From an uncultured Gemmatimonadota bacterium (GTDB lineage Bacteria; Gemmatimonadota; Gemmatimonadetes; Gemmatimonadales; GWC2-71-9), in NCBI GenBank assembly GCA_946887295.1, contig CAMPKP010000050.1, positions 1-20,488 of the forward strand: a stretch of DNA of 20,488 nt, written 5' to 3'. Below, in pieces: positions 7,724-16,000 of the stretch. Each line of letters opens with the position of its first letter. Position 1 is the first letter of the stretch. Position numbers and translations under genes: made by a program. The notes under the pieces are model-generated. The model made no database searches and was not told the origin of the DNA. It saw only the letters and a list, made by a program, of their open reading frames with translations.

Positions 7724-7752
7724 TTGAGCTTCTGCGTTGCCGGGCTTAAACT
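7724..7752 (+). promoter_or_regulatory. Candidate promoter for the PpiD/SurA-like gene
   Basis: TTGAGC (7724-7729) and TAAACT (7747-7752) are separated by 17 bases, each matching four of six consensus positions. The start would be near 7759, about 40 bases before the gene. It lies back to back with the minus-strand promoter, with 20 bases between the two -35 boxes. Confidence 0.45.
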
Positions 7753-7797
7753 TACTGCTCTTTTCCACCCTCAGGCTGGAGCTCCGAGCACCGTCCT

Positions 7798-9627
7798 ATG
7801 ATGCAAGCATTCCGCAACAGCGCGAAGGTGGCCGGCGCCATCTTCGCCATCCTCATGTTGGTCTTCGTTCTCACCAGCGTGGACTGGTCCGGCCTCGGCA
7901 TGTCGAGCAACGTCGGGAAGATCAACGGTCAGAGCATCGATGCCCGGACCTACCAGAGCTTCGTCCAGCAGTCGATCGACAGCCGCCAGCGCGACCTGCC
8001 CGCCTCGCTGACCCTGGAGGAGCGGAACCAGATCGAGGACCAGGTCTGGGAGCAGCTCATCACGAGCCGCGTGCTGGAGTCGGAGTACGAGCGGCGCAAC
8101 ATCACCGTCACCGCCGATGAGATCGTCCAGGCGATGCGGAACTCCCCTCCGGCGGAGTTCCGGAACATCCCCGAGTTCCAGACCGACAGCCAGTTCGACA
8201 TCGCCAAATACCAGCGATGGCTCACCTCCAGCGTGGGGGCGCAGTACCTTCCCGCCCTCGAGTCCCAGTACCGCGATCAGATCCGGCGCTCGAAGCTGCT
8301 CCGGGTGGTCGCGGCGGACATCTATCTCTCCGACGCCGCGCTCTGGGAGCAGTACCGGGACGAGAACGAGAAGGTGAAGATCGCGCTCACGGCGATCATC
8401 CCCCGGAACATCGTCCCGGATTCGGCGGTCAAGATCACCGACGAGGAAGTCACCGCCCACTATCGGTCGCATCAGGACGAGTTCAAGCGCCCCCAGACGG
8501 CCTTCCTCAGCTTCGTGGCGCTCCCGCGGCTGACCGACGCGTCGGACACCGCGGCGGCACGGGCGCGCGCCGATTCGGCCCGGGCCGCGATTCTGGGCGG
8601 CGAGCCCTTCGCCGAAGTGGCGCGGCGCGAGTCCGACGACAGCGTGTCCGCCGCGAACGGCGGAAGCCTGGGCGAATGGACGAAGGGATCCATGGACCCC
8701 GCATTCGACTCGGCCGCCTTCGCCATGCCGCTCAACAAGGTGTCGGAGCCGGTTCTGTCGCAATTCGGGTTCCACATCATCGAGGTCACCAGCCGCAAGG
8801 GCGACAAGGCCAAGGGCCGGCACATCCTGATCCCGATCGAGGTCGCCGGAGCCCACCGCGACCGGCTCGACGCGCAGGCCGACTCGCTGGAGCGCCTCGG
8901 CGCCGAGCGGGACGACCCGGCGGCGCTGGACACGGTCGCGCGGGCCCTCTCCCTGCCGGTCGGCAAGTCCGGTCCGGTCCAGCAGGGAACGCGGGTGCAG
9001 CTCGGGACCCTCGTCGTTCCCGACGCCGGCGCGTGGGCCTTCGAGGGCACCAAGCCGGGCGCCACCAGCCCGGTCATCGAGGCCTCGGTGGCCTACTACA
9101 TCTTCCGGCTCGACAGCCTGCAGCCTGCCGGGGTTCCTCCCCTGGCGCAGATCAGGCCCGCGGTGGAGCACAGCCTCCGGCTCGAGAAGAAGCAGCAGCT
9201 GGCCAAGCCCATGGCCGAGGAGTACGTGAAGCGGGTGGAATCGGGCGAGTCGATGGAGGAGGCCGCGAAGGCGATGAAGCTGCCGCACCGGGAGTTCGGG
9301 CCATTCACCCGGGTCAATCCCCCGCTGACCGATCCCGGGGTGGTGGGCACGGCGTTCGGGCTGGAGGCGGGCCAGCGCAGCGGCCCGCTGGACACCCCGG
9401 AAGGCACGTACGTGATGAAGGTGCTGGAGCACGTCAAGGCGGACTCGGCGAAGTTCGCCAAGGAGCTGGACGAGTACCGGTCGAAGATGATCGACCTGGC
9501 CCGGCAGGATCGGATCCGGGGCTACATGGGGGCGCTGCGGGAATCCGCGAAGATCGTGGACAATCGCGCGAAGCTCCAGCAGCAGCAACAGCAGGCGGCG
9601 CAGACCCAGCAGCCGCCCGTCATCTGA
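7798..9627 (+). CDS. ppiD: Membrane-anchored periplasmic peptidyl-prolyl isomerase, PpiD/SurA type
   Basis: This 609-aa protein resembles PpiD: a short cytoplasmic N-terminus, one membrane helix (about 11-28) and a periplasmic chaperone body. The SurA-like N-terminal domain begins at VGKINGQSIDARTYQ (about 39). A parvulin domain lies at about 230-345, with FLSFVALPR, FAEVARRESDDSVSAANGGSLGEW and VSEPVLSQFGFHIIEV, the usual order of a rotamase. A second, degenerate parvulin-like segment may follow at about 400-530. The tail is Gln-rich. PpiD assists proteins emerging from Sec and outer-membrane precursors, which fits the neighbouring LptD and Pal genes. ATG at 7798 or 7801 is possible; there is no strong Shine-Dalgarno. 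It is the only plus-strand gene and converges on tatA with nine bases between stops. Confidence 0.88.
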   Translation: MMQAFRNSAKVAGAIFAILMLVFVLTSVDWSGLGMSSNVGKINGQSIDARTYQSFVQQSIDSRQRDLPASLTLEERNQIEDQVWEQLITSRVLESEYERRNITVTADEIVQAMRNSPPAEFRNIPEFQTDSQFDIAKYQRWLTSSVGAQYLPALESQYRDQIRRSKLLRVVAADIYLSDAALWEQYRDENEKVKIALTAIIPRNIVPDSAVKITDEEVTAHYRSHQDEFKRPQTAFLSFVALPRLTDASDTAAARARADSARAAILGGEPFAEVARRESDDSVSAANGGSLGEWTKGSMDPAFDSAAFAMPLNKVSEPVLSQFGFHIIEVTSRKGDKAKGRHILIPIEVAGAHRDRLDAQADSLERLGAERDDPAALDTVARALSLPVGKSGPVQQGTRVQLGTLVVPDAGAWAFEGTKPGATSPVIEASVAYYIFRLDSLQPAGVPPLAQIRPAVEHSLRLEKKQQLAKPMAEEYVKRVESGESMEEAAKAMKLPHREFGPFTRVNPPLTDPGVVGTAFGLEAGQRSGPLDTPEGTYVMKVLEHVKADSAKFAKELDEYRSKMIDLARQDRIRGYMGALRESAKIVDNRAKLQQQQQQAAQTQQPPVI

Positions 9628-9636
9628 CCGGCGGAG

Positions 9637-9882
9637 TTACTGCGAAAGCCGCTTCGGCTCGCCGGACGCCTTCGTCGGAGCGGTCTCCTCCGGCGGGCGC
9701 GGCTGCAGGTTCCGCTGATCGTCGTTCCCCATGATCGCTTCCTGGGTATCCGTGAGACTGCGCTTGAACTCGCGGATGCCCTTGCCGATGGAGGCGCCGA
9801 CCTCAGGCAGCCGCTTGGCGCCGAAGAGCAGCAGGACCACCAGCAGGATGACCATGATCTCGGTGAAGCCGAGGTTGCCCAC
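9637..9882 (-). CDS. tatA: Twin-arginine translocase subunit TatA/TatE family
   Basis: TatA forms the variable pore of the Tat system, which exports folded proteins. The 81-aa protein has a single membrane helix (about 7-20, FTEIMVILLVVLLLFG). The FG hinge follows, then the amphipathic helix AKRLPEVGASIGKGIREFKR, and a polar tail. All of this is standard for TatA. The start is GTG at 9882, with AGGGGG five bases upstream, better than most in the window. It is the last gene of the TPR-polyprenyl synthase-DUF4321 operon. The TatC partner is about 6 kb away on the same strand. TatB versus TatA cannot be settled, but the short length favours TatA. Confidence 0.93.
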   Translation of the reverse strand: MGNLGFTEIMVILLVVLLLFGAKRLPEVGASIGKGIREFKRSLTDTQEAIMGNDDQRNLQPRPPEETAPTKASGEPKRLSQ

Positions 9883-9891
9883 CTGGACCCC

Positions 9892-10164
9892 CTAGAAAAG
9901 CGAGCGGGCGATAAGGTACGCCACGAGGACCGTGATCAGGCTCAGCAGTGACACGTGCAGCCCGATCGGTCCCAGGGTGAAGCTTATCACCAGAAGATCG
10001 GCGCTGACAGGCCCGAACTGGGCCGTCCACGTGCTGGTGAAGAAGGTCCGGGCCGCACTGTCGGGCAGGGTCTGGCGCAGGAGGGCGGTCAGCGCCCCGC
10101 CGGCGATGAAGCCGGCGATCAGCACACCCAGGTAGAAGCCGGGCCGGTGGGGTCCGCTCGCCAT
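9892..10164 (-). CDS. DUF4321-like small membrane protein
   Basis: This 90-aa protein of unknown function has two hydrophobic segments, at about 10-29 and 64-88. Between them lies a conserved-looking turn with VSADLLVISFTLGPIGLHVSLLS. The layout and the C-terminal half resemble the DUF4321 family, recalled from memory and not checked. Its ATG overlaps the polyprenyl synthase stop by one base (TGATG), and its TAG lies nine bases before tatA. The position suggests an envelope-related role, which is inference. Confidence 0.7.
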   Translation of the reverse strand: MASGPHRPGFYLGVLIAGFIAGGALTALLRQTLPDSAARTFFTSTWTAQFGPVSADLLVISFTLGPIGLHVSLLSLITVLVAYLIARSLF

Positions 10165-11153
10165 CAGCGCCTGCGGTCCACGACATAGGCGATGCTGGCG
10201 CGCAGCGCGTCCCTGGCGGGCGAGGGCGGCAGGCGGTCGAGCTCGCCGTCCGCCTGCTCCGCCAGCCTGAGCGCCCGCTCGCGCGCGTAGTCCAGGCCGC
10301 CGGCTTCCGCCACCGACTCGACCACCGCGTGAATCTGCTCGTCGGAGGGCTCGGGAGCCATGAGCAGGTCCGCCACCCTGCGGCGGTCCGTCTCGCCCAT
10401 CCGGGGCAGCGCGGCGATCAGCGGAAGCGTCACCTTGTGCTCCCGCAGGTCCGAGCCGGTCGGCTTCCCGGTGACGCTCGCGTCGCCGACGTAGTCGAGC
10501 AGGTCGTCCACGATCTGGAACGCCATCCCCAGGGCCCCGCCGAATCGCCGGAGCGCCAGCCGCTCCTCGGCGGGCGCACGGAGCGCGCCGACCTCGCAGG
10601 CGCCCGACACCAGCGAGGCGGTCTTCGACTGGATCAGCAGATCGTAGTCCTCCTCCGAGTATTGCAGCGGGTCGTGCGCCAGCAGCTGGCGCATCTCGCC
10701 GACGGTCATCTCGTTGGTCACGCGGCTCAGCACGCGCAGCGGCTCGAGGTCGCCGAGACCCACCAGCTCGATCACGGCACGGGAGTAGAGATAGTCCCCC
10801 ATGATGACCGAGATCTGGTGACTGAACAGGGCGTTGATGGTGGGCATTCCCCGGCGGAGCACCGAGTGGTCCACCGAGTCGTCGTGCACCAGCGTCGCCA
10901 GATGGATCAGCTCCACCACCGCGGCGAGCGTCGTGGCGCGCGGGTCCGGCTCCCCCGTCGCCTCGTCGGCCAGCAGCAGCAGCGTGGGCCGGAAGAGCTT
11001 CCCCTGCATCCGGAACAGGTGGGAGTTGACCTCGGTGATCAGCCCGAAATCGGCCTCTACGACGCGGCGCAGCTCCCGCTGCACCTGCTCCAGCCGGGGG
11101 CGCAGCGGCTCCTGGATCTCGGCCAGGGAGACCGGAGCGGTCTGGGGGGTCAC
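10164..11153 (-). CDS. Long-chain trans-polyprenyl diphosphate synthase
   Basis: This 329-aa enzyme condenses isopentenyl diphosphate onto an allylic primer to build the isoprenoid tail of a quinone. The first Asp-rich motif is DDSVD at 91-95 within LVHDDSVDHSVLRRG. The second is DDLLD at 216-220 within FQIVDDLLDY, followed by GKPTGSDLREHKVTLPL. Ala86, five residues before the first motif, is small, as in enzymes making long products; heptaprenyl or octaprenyl is likely but not provable here. The GKLFRP segment (51-56) replaces the usual GGKRxRP. The start is GTG at 11153, overlapping the upstream TPR stop as GTGA. Candidate names are hepT, ispB or hepS. Confidence 0.93.
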   Translation of the reverse strand: MTPQTAPVSLAEIQEPLRPRLEQVQRELRRVVEADFGLITEVNSHLFRMQGKLFRPTLLLLADEATGEPDPRATTLAAVVELIHLATLVHDDSVDHSVLRRGMPTINALFSHQISVIMGDYLYSRAVIELVGLGDLEPLRVLSRVTNEMTVGEMRQLLAHDPLQYSEEDYDLLIQSKTASLVSGACEVGALRAPAEERLALRRFGGALGMAFQIVDDLLDYVGDASVTGKPTGSDLREHKVTLPLIAALPRMGETDRRRVADLLMAPEPSDEQIHAVVESVAEAGGLDYARERALRLAEQADGELDRLPPSPARDALRASIAYVVDRRR

Positions 11154-13411
11154 TCGTGCCGGTCCGCGGCGAGGCGGTGCATGCGGTCGCTCAGGTCCAT
11201 GAACCTGATGTCCACGGCGAGCGCTCGCTCGTAGCTGGTGATCGCATCCATCTCCTTGCCCTGCGCCTCCGCGGCGCGTCCCAGCCAGTACAGCAGGCCG
11301 ATCTTGGCCTCGTCCCCACCGTCCACCGTATCCACCGCCCGCCGCAGCACGGTCTCCGAGATGCCGAACTGCCCCTTGTCGAAGAAGCAGATGCCGAGGG
11401 CCTCGGAGGTCCGCAGCCGCCCCTCGGGGGAGCGCAGCGCCTTCTGGAACTCCGCGATCGCTTCGTCCAGCAGGCCCATCTCCTTGAATGCGATGCCGAG
11501 GTCGTAGTGGGCCTCGTAGTCCTCGGAGTCGAGGTTCTCATCGATGCCCCGCTTGAACTGCTCCAGGATCTCCCGGAACTCGCGCTGCTCGTCCTTGTCC
11601 TTGGGGTCCGCCCGGTCCACCCGCATGCGGGTGTCCCGGACCGATCCTTCGTCGAGGATCATGGAGCCGAGATCCACGAACGAATCGGCCGGCTGGGCCG
11701 GACGTCGCGCGCCCGGCGGAGGCGGGGCCGGCGGAGGCGGGGCCGGACGCGCCTCGGCAGGCTCGGCGGCTCGGGTGTCGGCCGGCATCGCCGGCGGAGC
11801 ACCGGCCGCCGGCGGCTCGACCGGCGCCGCCGCTCCCCGCAGCGCGTCGAGCGCGCCGAGCGCGTGGGCGTTGCCCGGGTCGTGCTCGTGCACCCGGCCG
11901 AAGACCGCGATCGCCTTCTCGGTGGCGCCCGCCCGGGCCAGCGCATCGCCCAGCGAGAGGTACGCGGCGAGGAGGGGCGTCCGGTCGCCCGAGCGGAACG
12001 CCAGCTCGACCCGCTTCTGGTGGTGCCGGATGGCATCGGGCGCAAGGAGCACCAGCCGGTCGGCCACCTCGGTGGCGCGGGGCCACTCGGCCAACCGCTC
12101 GTAGCCGCCCAGCGCGAGCTCCAGCTCCTCCAGCCCGCGGGCCTCCTCCCCGCCGGAGAGCAGGCGATCGGCGAGGCGCAGGTGGAGATCGGGATCGTCG
12201 GGGTCGTCGAGGATGAGGCTCTCCAGCTCGACGATGGTCGCCTCACCGGCAGGCTCCACCGGCAGCAGCGGGAGATCGCCCAGCGGGGCCGACGGCTCCG
12301 CCGCTTCGGCCGGCTCCTCGTCCGGCGCCGGCTGCTCGTCCGCCGCCGGTTCCATCAGGTCCAGCTCGATGTCGGGGCCGGGCTGGAGATCGCCGCCCAG
12401 ATCGTCGCCCCCCGAGATGATCAGGTCATCCGTGGTGGTGTCGAGCAGCATGTCGTCCATCAGCTCGGCGGGCGGCTCGTCCATCCCCTCGAGCGGCTCG
12501 CCGATGAACTCGATGTCGGCGGATTGCACCCGCTCGAGGCCGAGGTCGGAGTCCGGCCCGGTCACCTCGAGCTCGACCTCGGTGCTCTGCTCCAGGCCGG
12601 CCACCGGCTGGAAGGAGCCGTCGCCGGGGGAGGTCCCGTCGTCTCCGCCGATCGGCTCCGAGAGCAGCAGCCCGTCGGGGGGCGTGACCTCCAGCACCTC
12701 CTCCGCTCCCGGCTTGCCGGGCAGCGGGACCGCCGGCAGGTCCACGCCGGTGTCCAGGAAGACGAGGCCCGCCGGCGCCGTGCGCGAGGGGCGAGAGGCT
12801 GAGTCCTCGTCCCGCGCGGGCGCGGTCTCCTGCGATGGGCGCTGCGCCAGCCGCTCTCCTCTGCCCTCGATCTCGCCCGCGAGTTTCTCGAGCTGCTCCC
12901 GCGCCTCGTCTTCCCGCGAGGTCGCGCGCAGCAGCTCGACCAGCATCAGGCGGATCTCCTGGCTGCCCGAGAACTGGTCGGCGAACTCGTTGACCGAGCC
13001 GAACGCCTGGTCGAGCTGCCCCAGCGCGTTCATCCGCTCCAGGAACTCGATCAGGTTCCGCTTGGCTTCGATGACGACGTTCTTGCGGGCGTGCAGCTGG
13101 GCGAGCTTCAGATAGGTCTGGGTGCGGCCGGGGTTCACCCGCAGGATCTTGCCGCACAGCGCGATGGCGTTGTTGAAGAAGCCCTGGTCGGCATACAGGT
13201 CCACGGCGCGCTCGTAGGAGCGCACCGCGGCCGCCGTATCGTTGGTCTTGAGGTAGAGGTCGCCGACGCGATTGTAGAGAGAGAGGTCGGGCGAGGTCTC
13301 CTGCCCCGACTCGATCTGCTGAATGGCCTTGAGGTAGACCTCGATGGCTCGCCGCCAATCCTCCTTCTGCTCGAACTTCCGCGCCGTGTCCTTGAGTTTT
13401 TCCAGGTTCAT
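11150..13411 (-). CDS. Large TPR-repeat protein with acidic disordered linker
   Basis: This 753-aa soluble protein has three TPR blocks: about 1-185, about 395-530 and about 600-753. Between the first two lies a Glu/Asp/Pro-rich linker with many short hydrophobic-acidic motifs such as DDLIISGGDD. Between the last two is a proline stretch. The C-terminal block contains FKRGIDENLDSEDYEAHYDLGIAFKEMGLLDEAIAEFQKAL, a form seen in TPR proteins of myxobacteria and related diderms. It has no signal peptide. It leads an operon with polyprenyl synthase, DUF4321 and tatA. Its layout (N-terminal TPR plus acidic linker) parallels the 522-aa TPR protein. I cannot name a specific function; a scaffold role is likely only by architecture. 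Confidence 0.85.
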   Translation of the reverse strand: MNLEKLKDTARKFEQKEDWRRAIEVYLKAIQQIESGQETSPDLSLYNRVGDLYLKTNDTAAAVRSYERAVDLYADQGFFNNAIALCGKILRVNPGRTQTYLKLAQLHARKNVVIEAKRNLIEFLERMNALGQLDQAFGSVNEFADQFSGSQEIRLMLVELLRATSREDEAREQLEKLAGEIEGRGERLAQRPSQETAPARDEDSASRPSRTAPAGLVFLDTGVDLPAVPLPGKPGAEEVLEVTPPDGLLLSEPIGGDDGTSPGDGSFQPVAGLEQSTEVELEVTGPDSDLGLERVQSADIEFIGEPLEGMDEPPAELMDDMLLDTTTDDLIISGGDDLGGDLQPGPDIELDLMEPAADEQPAPDEEPAEAAEPSAPLGDLPLLPVEPAGEATIVELESLILDDPDDPDLHLRLADRLLSGGEEARGLEELELALGGYERLAEWPRATEVADRLVLLAPDAIRHHQKRVELAFRSGDRTPLLAAYLSLGDALARAGATEKAIAVFGRVHEHDPGNAHALGALDALRGAAAPVEPPAAGAPPAMPADTRAAEPAEARPAPPPPAPPPPGARRPAQPADSFVDLGSMILDEGSVRDTRMRVDRADPKDKDEQREFREILEQFKRGIDENLDSEDYEAHYDLGIAFKEMGLLDEAIAEFQKALRSPEGRLRTSEALGICFFDKGQFGISETVLRRAVDTVDGGDEAKIGLLYWLGRAAEAQGKEMDAITSYERALAVDIRFMDLSDRMHRLAADRHE
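11714..11743 (-). repeat. Two perfect 15-bp tandem units in the proline stretch
   Basis: The 15-base unit cggcggaggcggggc occurs twice in a row (11714-11728 and 11729-11743). It encodes Pro/Ala-rich sequence between the second and third TPR blocks. It is minor slippage-type sequence. Confidence 0.8.
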
Positions 13412-13464
13412 GCGACTCGGGGCGGCGAAGGGGGGACTCAGGGCATAAGGGGTTCAGCGAGCAA

Positions 13465-13494
13465 AAGATACCGGGACTGGTGGCGAGGGGGCAA
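13465..13494 (-). promoter_or_regulatory. Candidate promoter for the TPR-polyprenyl synthase-tatA operon
   Basis: On the minus strand TTGCCC (13494-13489) and TATCTT (13470-13465) are 18 bases apart, each matching four of six consensus positions. RNA would begin near 13458, about 47 bases before the TPR ATG. It lies just beyond the hutH hairpin, so a terminator and promoter share this 104-base gap. Confidence 0.42.
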
Positions 13495-13497
13495 GAA

Positions 13498-13518
13498 TGA
13501 GCGGCGGGGGCCCGCTCA
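13498..13518 (-). terminator. Hairpin at the hutH stop codon, possible terminator
   Basis: TGAGCGG and CCGCTCA pair as a perfect seven-base stem around a seven-base loop. The stem includes the hutH TGA. The following minus-strand bases are TTCTTG, only weakly T-rich, so a factor-independent terminator is plausible but not strong. Confidence 0.42.
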
Positions 13519-15042
13519 ATCGCCGGGATCCAGCTCCCCGAGGGCCACCGCACGTGCCAGCCGCTCCAGGTCGGGCGCGGGCGGCCGGTCCGCCTCGAGC
13601 GGCGTCACCGCCGGGGTCAGTCCCCTCAGGCGCCGGTAGAGCCGCTCGACGCCGGTACCGGGCCTGAGCGGCTTGAGGAACTCGAGCCCCTGCGCCCCGC
13701 AGAGGAGCTCCGCGGCCACCACGCGCTGCGCATTCGCCAGGATTCGCTGGGCCTTGTAGGCGGCCGCCATGCCCATCGGCACGAAATCCTCCTGGTTCGC
13801 GTCGGTCGGGATGGAGCCGATGCTGGCCGGCATCGCCAGCGTGCGCGACTCCGCCACCAGCGACGCCGCCGAGATCTGGACCATCATGAAGCCGGAGCAG
13901 AGGCCGGGCTCGGCGGTGAGGAACGCCGGGAGCCCCTGCGACAGGTCGGGGTTCACCAGCCGCTCGACCCGGCGCTCGGCGATGGCCTGGAGCGTGGTGA
14001 GGGTGGTCGCGAGAAAATCGAGGGCCTGGGCCACCGGCTGGCCATGGAAGTTTCCGCCCGAGATCACGTCGCCATCCGGAAAAACCAGCGGGTTGTCGGT
14101 GGACGCGTTCAGCTCGACGAGCACGGTCTCCCGCGCGAAGCGGATGGCGTCGGCGACCGCACCGAACACCTGCGGCGCGCAGCGGAGAGAGTAGGCGTCC
14201 TGCACTCTCGGGTCGCCCTCGCGGTGCGACTCCCGGATCTCGCTGTCGGCGAGGAGCCGGCGCATCAGGCCGGCCGCCTCGAGCTGCCCCCGGTGCGGCC
14301 TCGCCTCGTGGATGCGGGGATCGAGCGGGGCCGGGGTGCCGCGTAGCGCCTCCAGGCTCATCGCCGCCGCGCCCACCGACGTGCGCCACAGCACCTCGGC
14401 GTCGTGCACCAGCAGCGCGAGCAGGGCGGTCTGAGCCTGGGTGCCGTTGATGAACGCCAGGCCCTCCTTGGGCCCGAACCGGAAAGGCCGCAGGCCGGCG
14501 CGGCCGAGCGCAGCGGCGGCGGGCTCGGGGCCCGGGGCGCCCAGCACCTCGCCCTCTCCGATCAGCGCGAGCGCTATGTGGCTCAGCGGGGCGAGGTCGC
14601 CGCTGGCGCCGACGCTTCCCTGCTCCGGCACCAGGGGCGCGATGCCCGCGTTCAGCATGGCGATCAGGGCCTCCACCAGCTCGGGCCGCACCCCGCTGGT
14701 GGGCCGGAGCAGCACGTTGGCCCGAAGCAGCATGACCGCGCGCACCACGCCCGCCGGCAACGGCGTGCCGACTCCGGCGGCGTGGCTGCGGATCAGGTTG
14801 ACCTGCAGGAGGTCGAGCTTGTCGGGGGCGATGCGGACGTTGGCGAGCTTGCCGAAGCCGGTGTTGATCCCGTAGATCGTCTGTCCCGATGCGATCGCCC
14901 GCTCGACCAGCTCCCGGCTGGCGATGAGGGCCTCCCGCGCGCCCGGATCCAGGCGGGCACTGGCGCCAGGCTCCCGCGCGATCCGCACCACGTCGGCGAT
15001 GCCGAGCGAACGCCCGTCGAGCGTGATCTGTGGGGTGGGCAC
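13516..15042 (-). CDS. hutH: Histidine ammonia-lyase family (MIO enzyme)
   Basis: HutH removes ammonia from histidine to give urocanate, using an MIO group formed autocatalytically from Ala146-Ser147-Gly148 in GSVGASGDLAPLSH. Numbering runs about +4 relative to the Pseudomonas enzyme. The expected residues are present: Tyr57, His87, Asn199, Gln281, Tyr284, Arg287, Phe332 and Glu418. The length of 508 is normal. In the usual NQEDHVSMG motif this protein reads NQEDFVPMG, with Phe420 and Pro422 replacing His and Ser. No hutU, hutI or hutG is nearby. The start is GTG at 15042, eight bases after the lipoprotein stop, so co-transcription is likely. A related aromatic ammonia-lyase activity is less likely given His87 and Glu418. 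Confidence 0.93.
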   Translation of the reverse strand: MPTPQITLDGRSLGIADVVRIAREPGASARLDPGAREALIASRELVERAIASGQTIYGINTGFGKLANVRIAPDKLDLLQVNLIRSHAAGVGTPLPAGVVRAVMLLRANVLLRPTSGVRPELVEALIAMLNAGIAPLVPEQGSVGASGDLAPLSHIALALIGEGEVLGAPGPEPAAAALGRAGLRPFRFGPKEGLAFINGTQAQTALLALLVHDAEVLWRTSVGAAAMSLEALRGTPAPLDPRIHEARPHRGQLEAAGLMRRLLADSEIRESHREGDPRVQDAYSLRCAPQVFGAVADAIRFARETVLVELNASTDNPLVFPDGDVISGGNFHGQPVAQALDFLATTLTTLQAIAERRVERLVNPDLSQGLPAFLTAEPGLCSGFMMVQISAASLVAESRTLAMPASIGSIPTDANQEDFVPMGMAAAYKAQRILANAQRVVAAELLCGAQGLEFLKPLRPGTGVERLYRRLRGLTPAVTPLEADRPPAPDLERLARAVALGELDPGD

Positions 15043-15050
15043 CGCCCCGT

Positions 15051-15893
15051 CTACCTCACTCCCCGCACCAGCAGCTCGGGGTTGCCCGGATCGATCTGAA
15101 ACGCCCAGTCCAGGATCAGGAAAGTCGTGCCCACGTGCTGCACCCGCACCGCGCCGTACCGGACGAACTCGTCCCCGCCGTCGGTCTCGAACACGTAGCC
15201 GTACCCCGGCAGGGCCTGGATCCCGGTGGTGCGATACGTCCTGTCTTCCGCGAAGTCGATGCTCGTGAGGTCCTCGACCGGATCGTTCTCGTCGTAGTAC
15301 TCGACGCCGGTGCCTTCGCGCACCGGCGTCAGAAACAGATCCCCGTTCGCGTCGCGGTCCACCAGGAAGTCGATGTCGGCCGAGTTCGCGCTCCTCACGA
15401 GGCCCAGCTCACCGGGCTGGGTGGAACCGTCATCGTTCAGGTCGTCCCAGAACCTGAAGCCCGCCCCGTTGGGCGTGGTCGGGGCCGCGGAGAGGGCGAT
15501 GTTGCGGGCGTCGGGACGCGGGGTATCTCCCCGGAGCGGCGACCGATCGCTCTCGGCGCCGTTCACGCTCACCGCGGTCACCGAAAAACAGCGCGGAACG
15601 CCGTTGGCCAGGGCGCCGACCAGGAACTCGGGTGCCACCGTGGTGCCCTCGACCAGCCAGTCGGAGCCGCACTGGTCGGCGTCGATGTCGTAGGAGGTGC
15701 TGTAGACCCGGTAGTTGCCGAAGAGGTCGGGGTCGTTCTTGAAGGGGTTGTCCGACCACACCAGCGCGATGCCACCGTCGAGCGTGGTGCTGGAGAGGGT
15801 GGTCGGGGCCTCCGGGGCGGCACCGGGCCCGTTTCCGTCGTCGTTGCTGCAGGCCGCTGCCAGGACCACCGCTGGGATCCACCATGCGCGCAT
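15051..15893 (-). CDS. Lipoprotein with FN3-like domain, function unknown
   Basis: This is a 280-aa exported protein. It opens with MRAWWIPAVVLAAACSND: a short hydrophobic stretch and an LAAAC lipobox, with lipidated Cys at about 15. Residues about 26-120 resemble a fibronectin type III fold (APTTLSSTTLDGGIALVW, later CFSVTAVSVNGAESDRS). The remainder has calcium-loop-like sequences DLNDDGSTQPGE and DRDANGD and no recognised domain. ATG at 15893 is chosen because CTCC at 15901-15904 (GGAG on the coding strand) gives a Shine-Dalgarno seven bases upstream and the signal peptide starts there. A GTG at 16004 would add 37 residues and overlap the lptD stop. It precedes hutH by eight bases. It does not look like LptE. 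Confidence 0.8.
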   Translation of the reverse strand: MRAWWIPAVVLAAACSNDDGNGPGAAPEAPTTLSSTTLDGGIALVWSDNPFKNDPDLFGNYRVYSTSYDIDADQCGSDWLVEGTTVAPEFLVGALANGVPRCFSVTAVSVNGAESDRSPLRGDTPRPDARNIALSAAPTTPNGAGFRFWDDLNDDGSTQPGELGLVRSANSADIDFLVDRDANGDLFLTPVREGTGVEYYDENDPVEDLTSIDFAEDRTYRTTGIQALPGYGYVFETDGGDEFVRYGAVRVQHVGTTFLILDWAFQIDPGNPELLVRGVR

Positions 15894-16000
15894 GAGACGG
15901 CTCCGAAAGGGATGGGAAAAGCTCAGGCAGGAGATGTGCCACGGCGCCAGGGGCGCCAACCCCTCTCCTGGGCCCGGGGTTGTCCGTCGCCGGTGACATC

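Noticed and set aside
7771..9588. A 605-codon open frame on the minus strand opposite the PpiD-like gene
   Set aside because: High GC keeps antisense frames open. Its product is a His/Arg/Leu-rich composition with no domain, while the plus-strand gene has clear PpiD domains.
9613..9634. Short inverted repeat CCGCC...GGCGG between the convergent ppiD and tatA stops
   Set aside because: It is only five pairs with a 12-base loop and no T-run; too weak for a bidirectional terminator.
11156..12802. A 548-codon plus-strand frame opposite the large TPR gene
   Set aside because: It is an antisense artefact of GC-rich codon use; the minus-strand TPR pattern is unmistakable.
15943..15981. Palindromes between lptD and the lipoprotein (GGCGCC-agg-GGCGCC and AACCCC...GGGGTT)
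   Set aside because: Neither is followed by a T-run on the coding strand, so no terminator is called. No convincing promoter is seen in this 107-base gap either.
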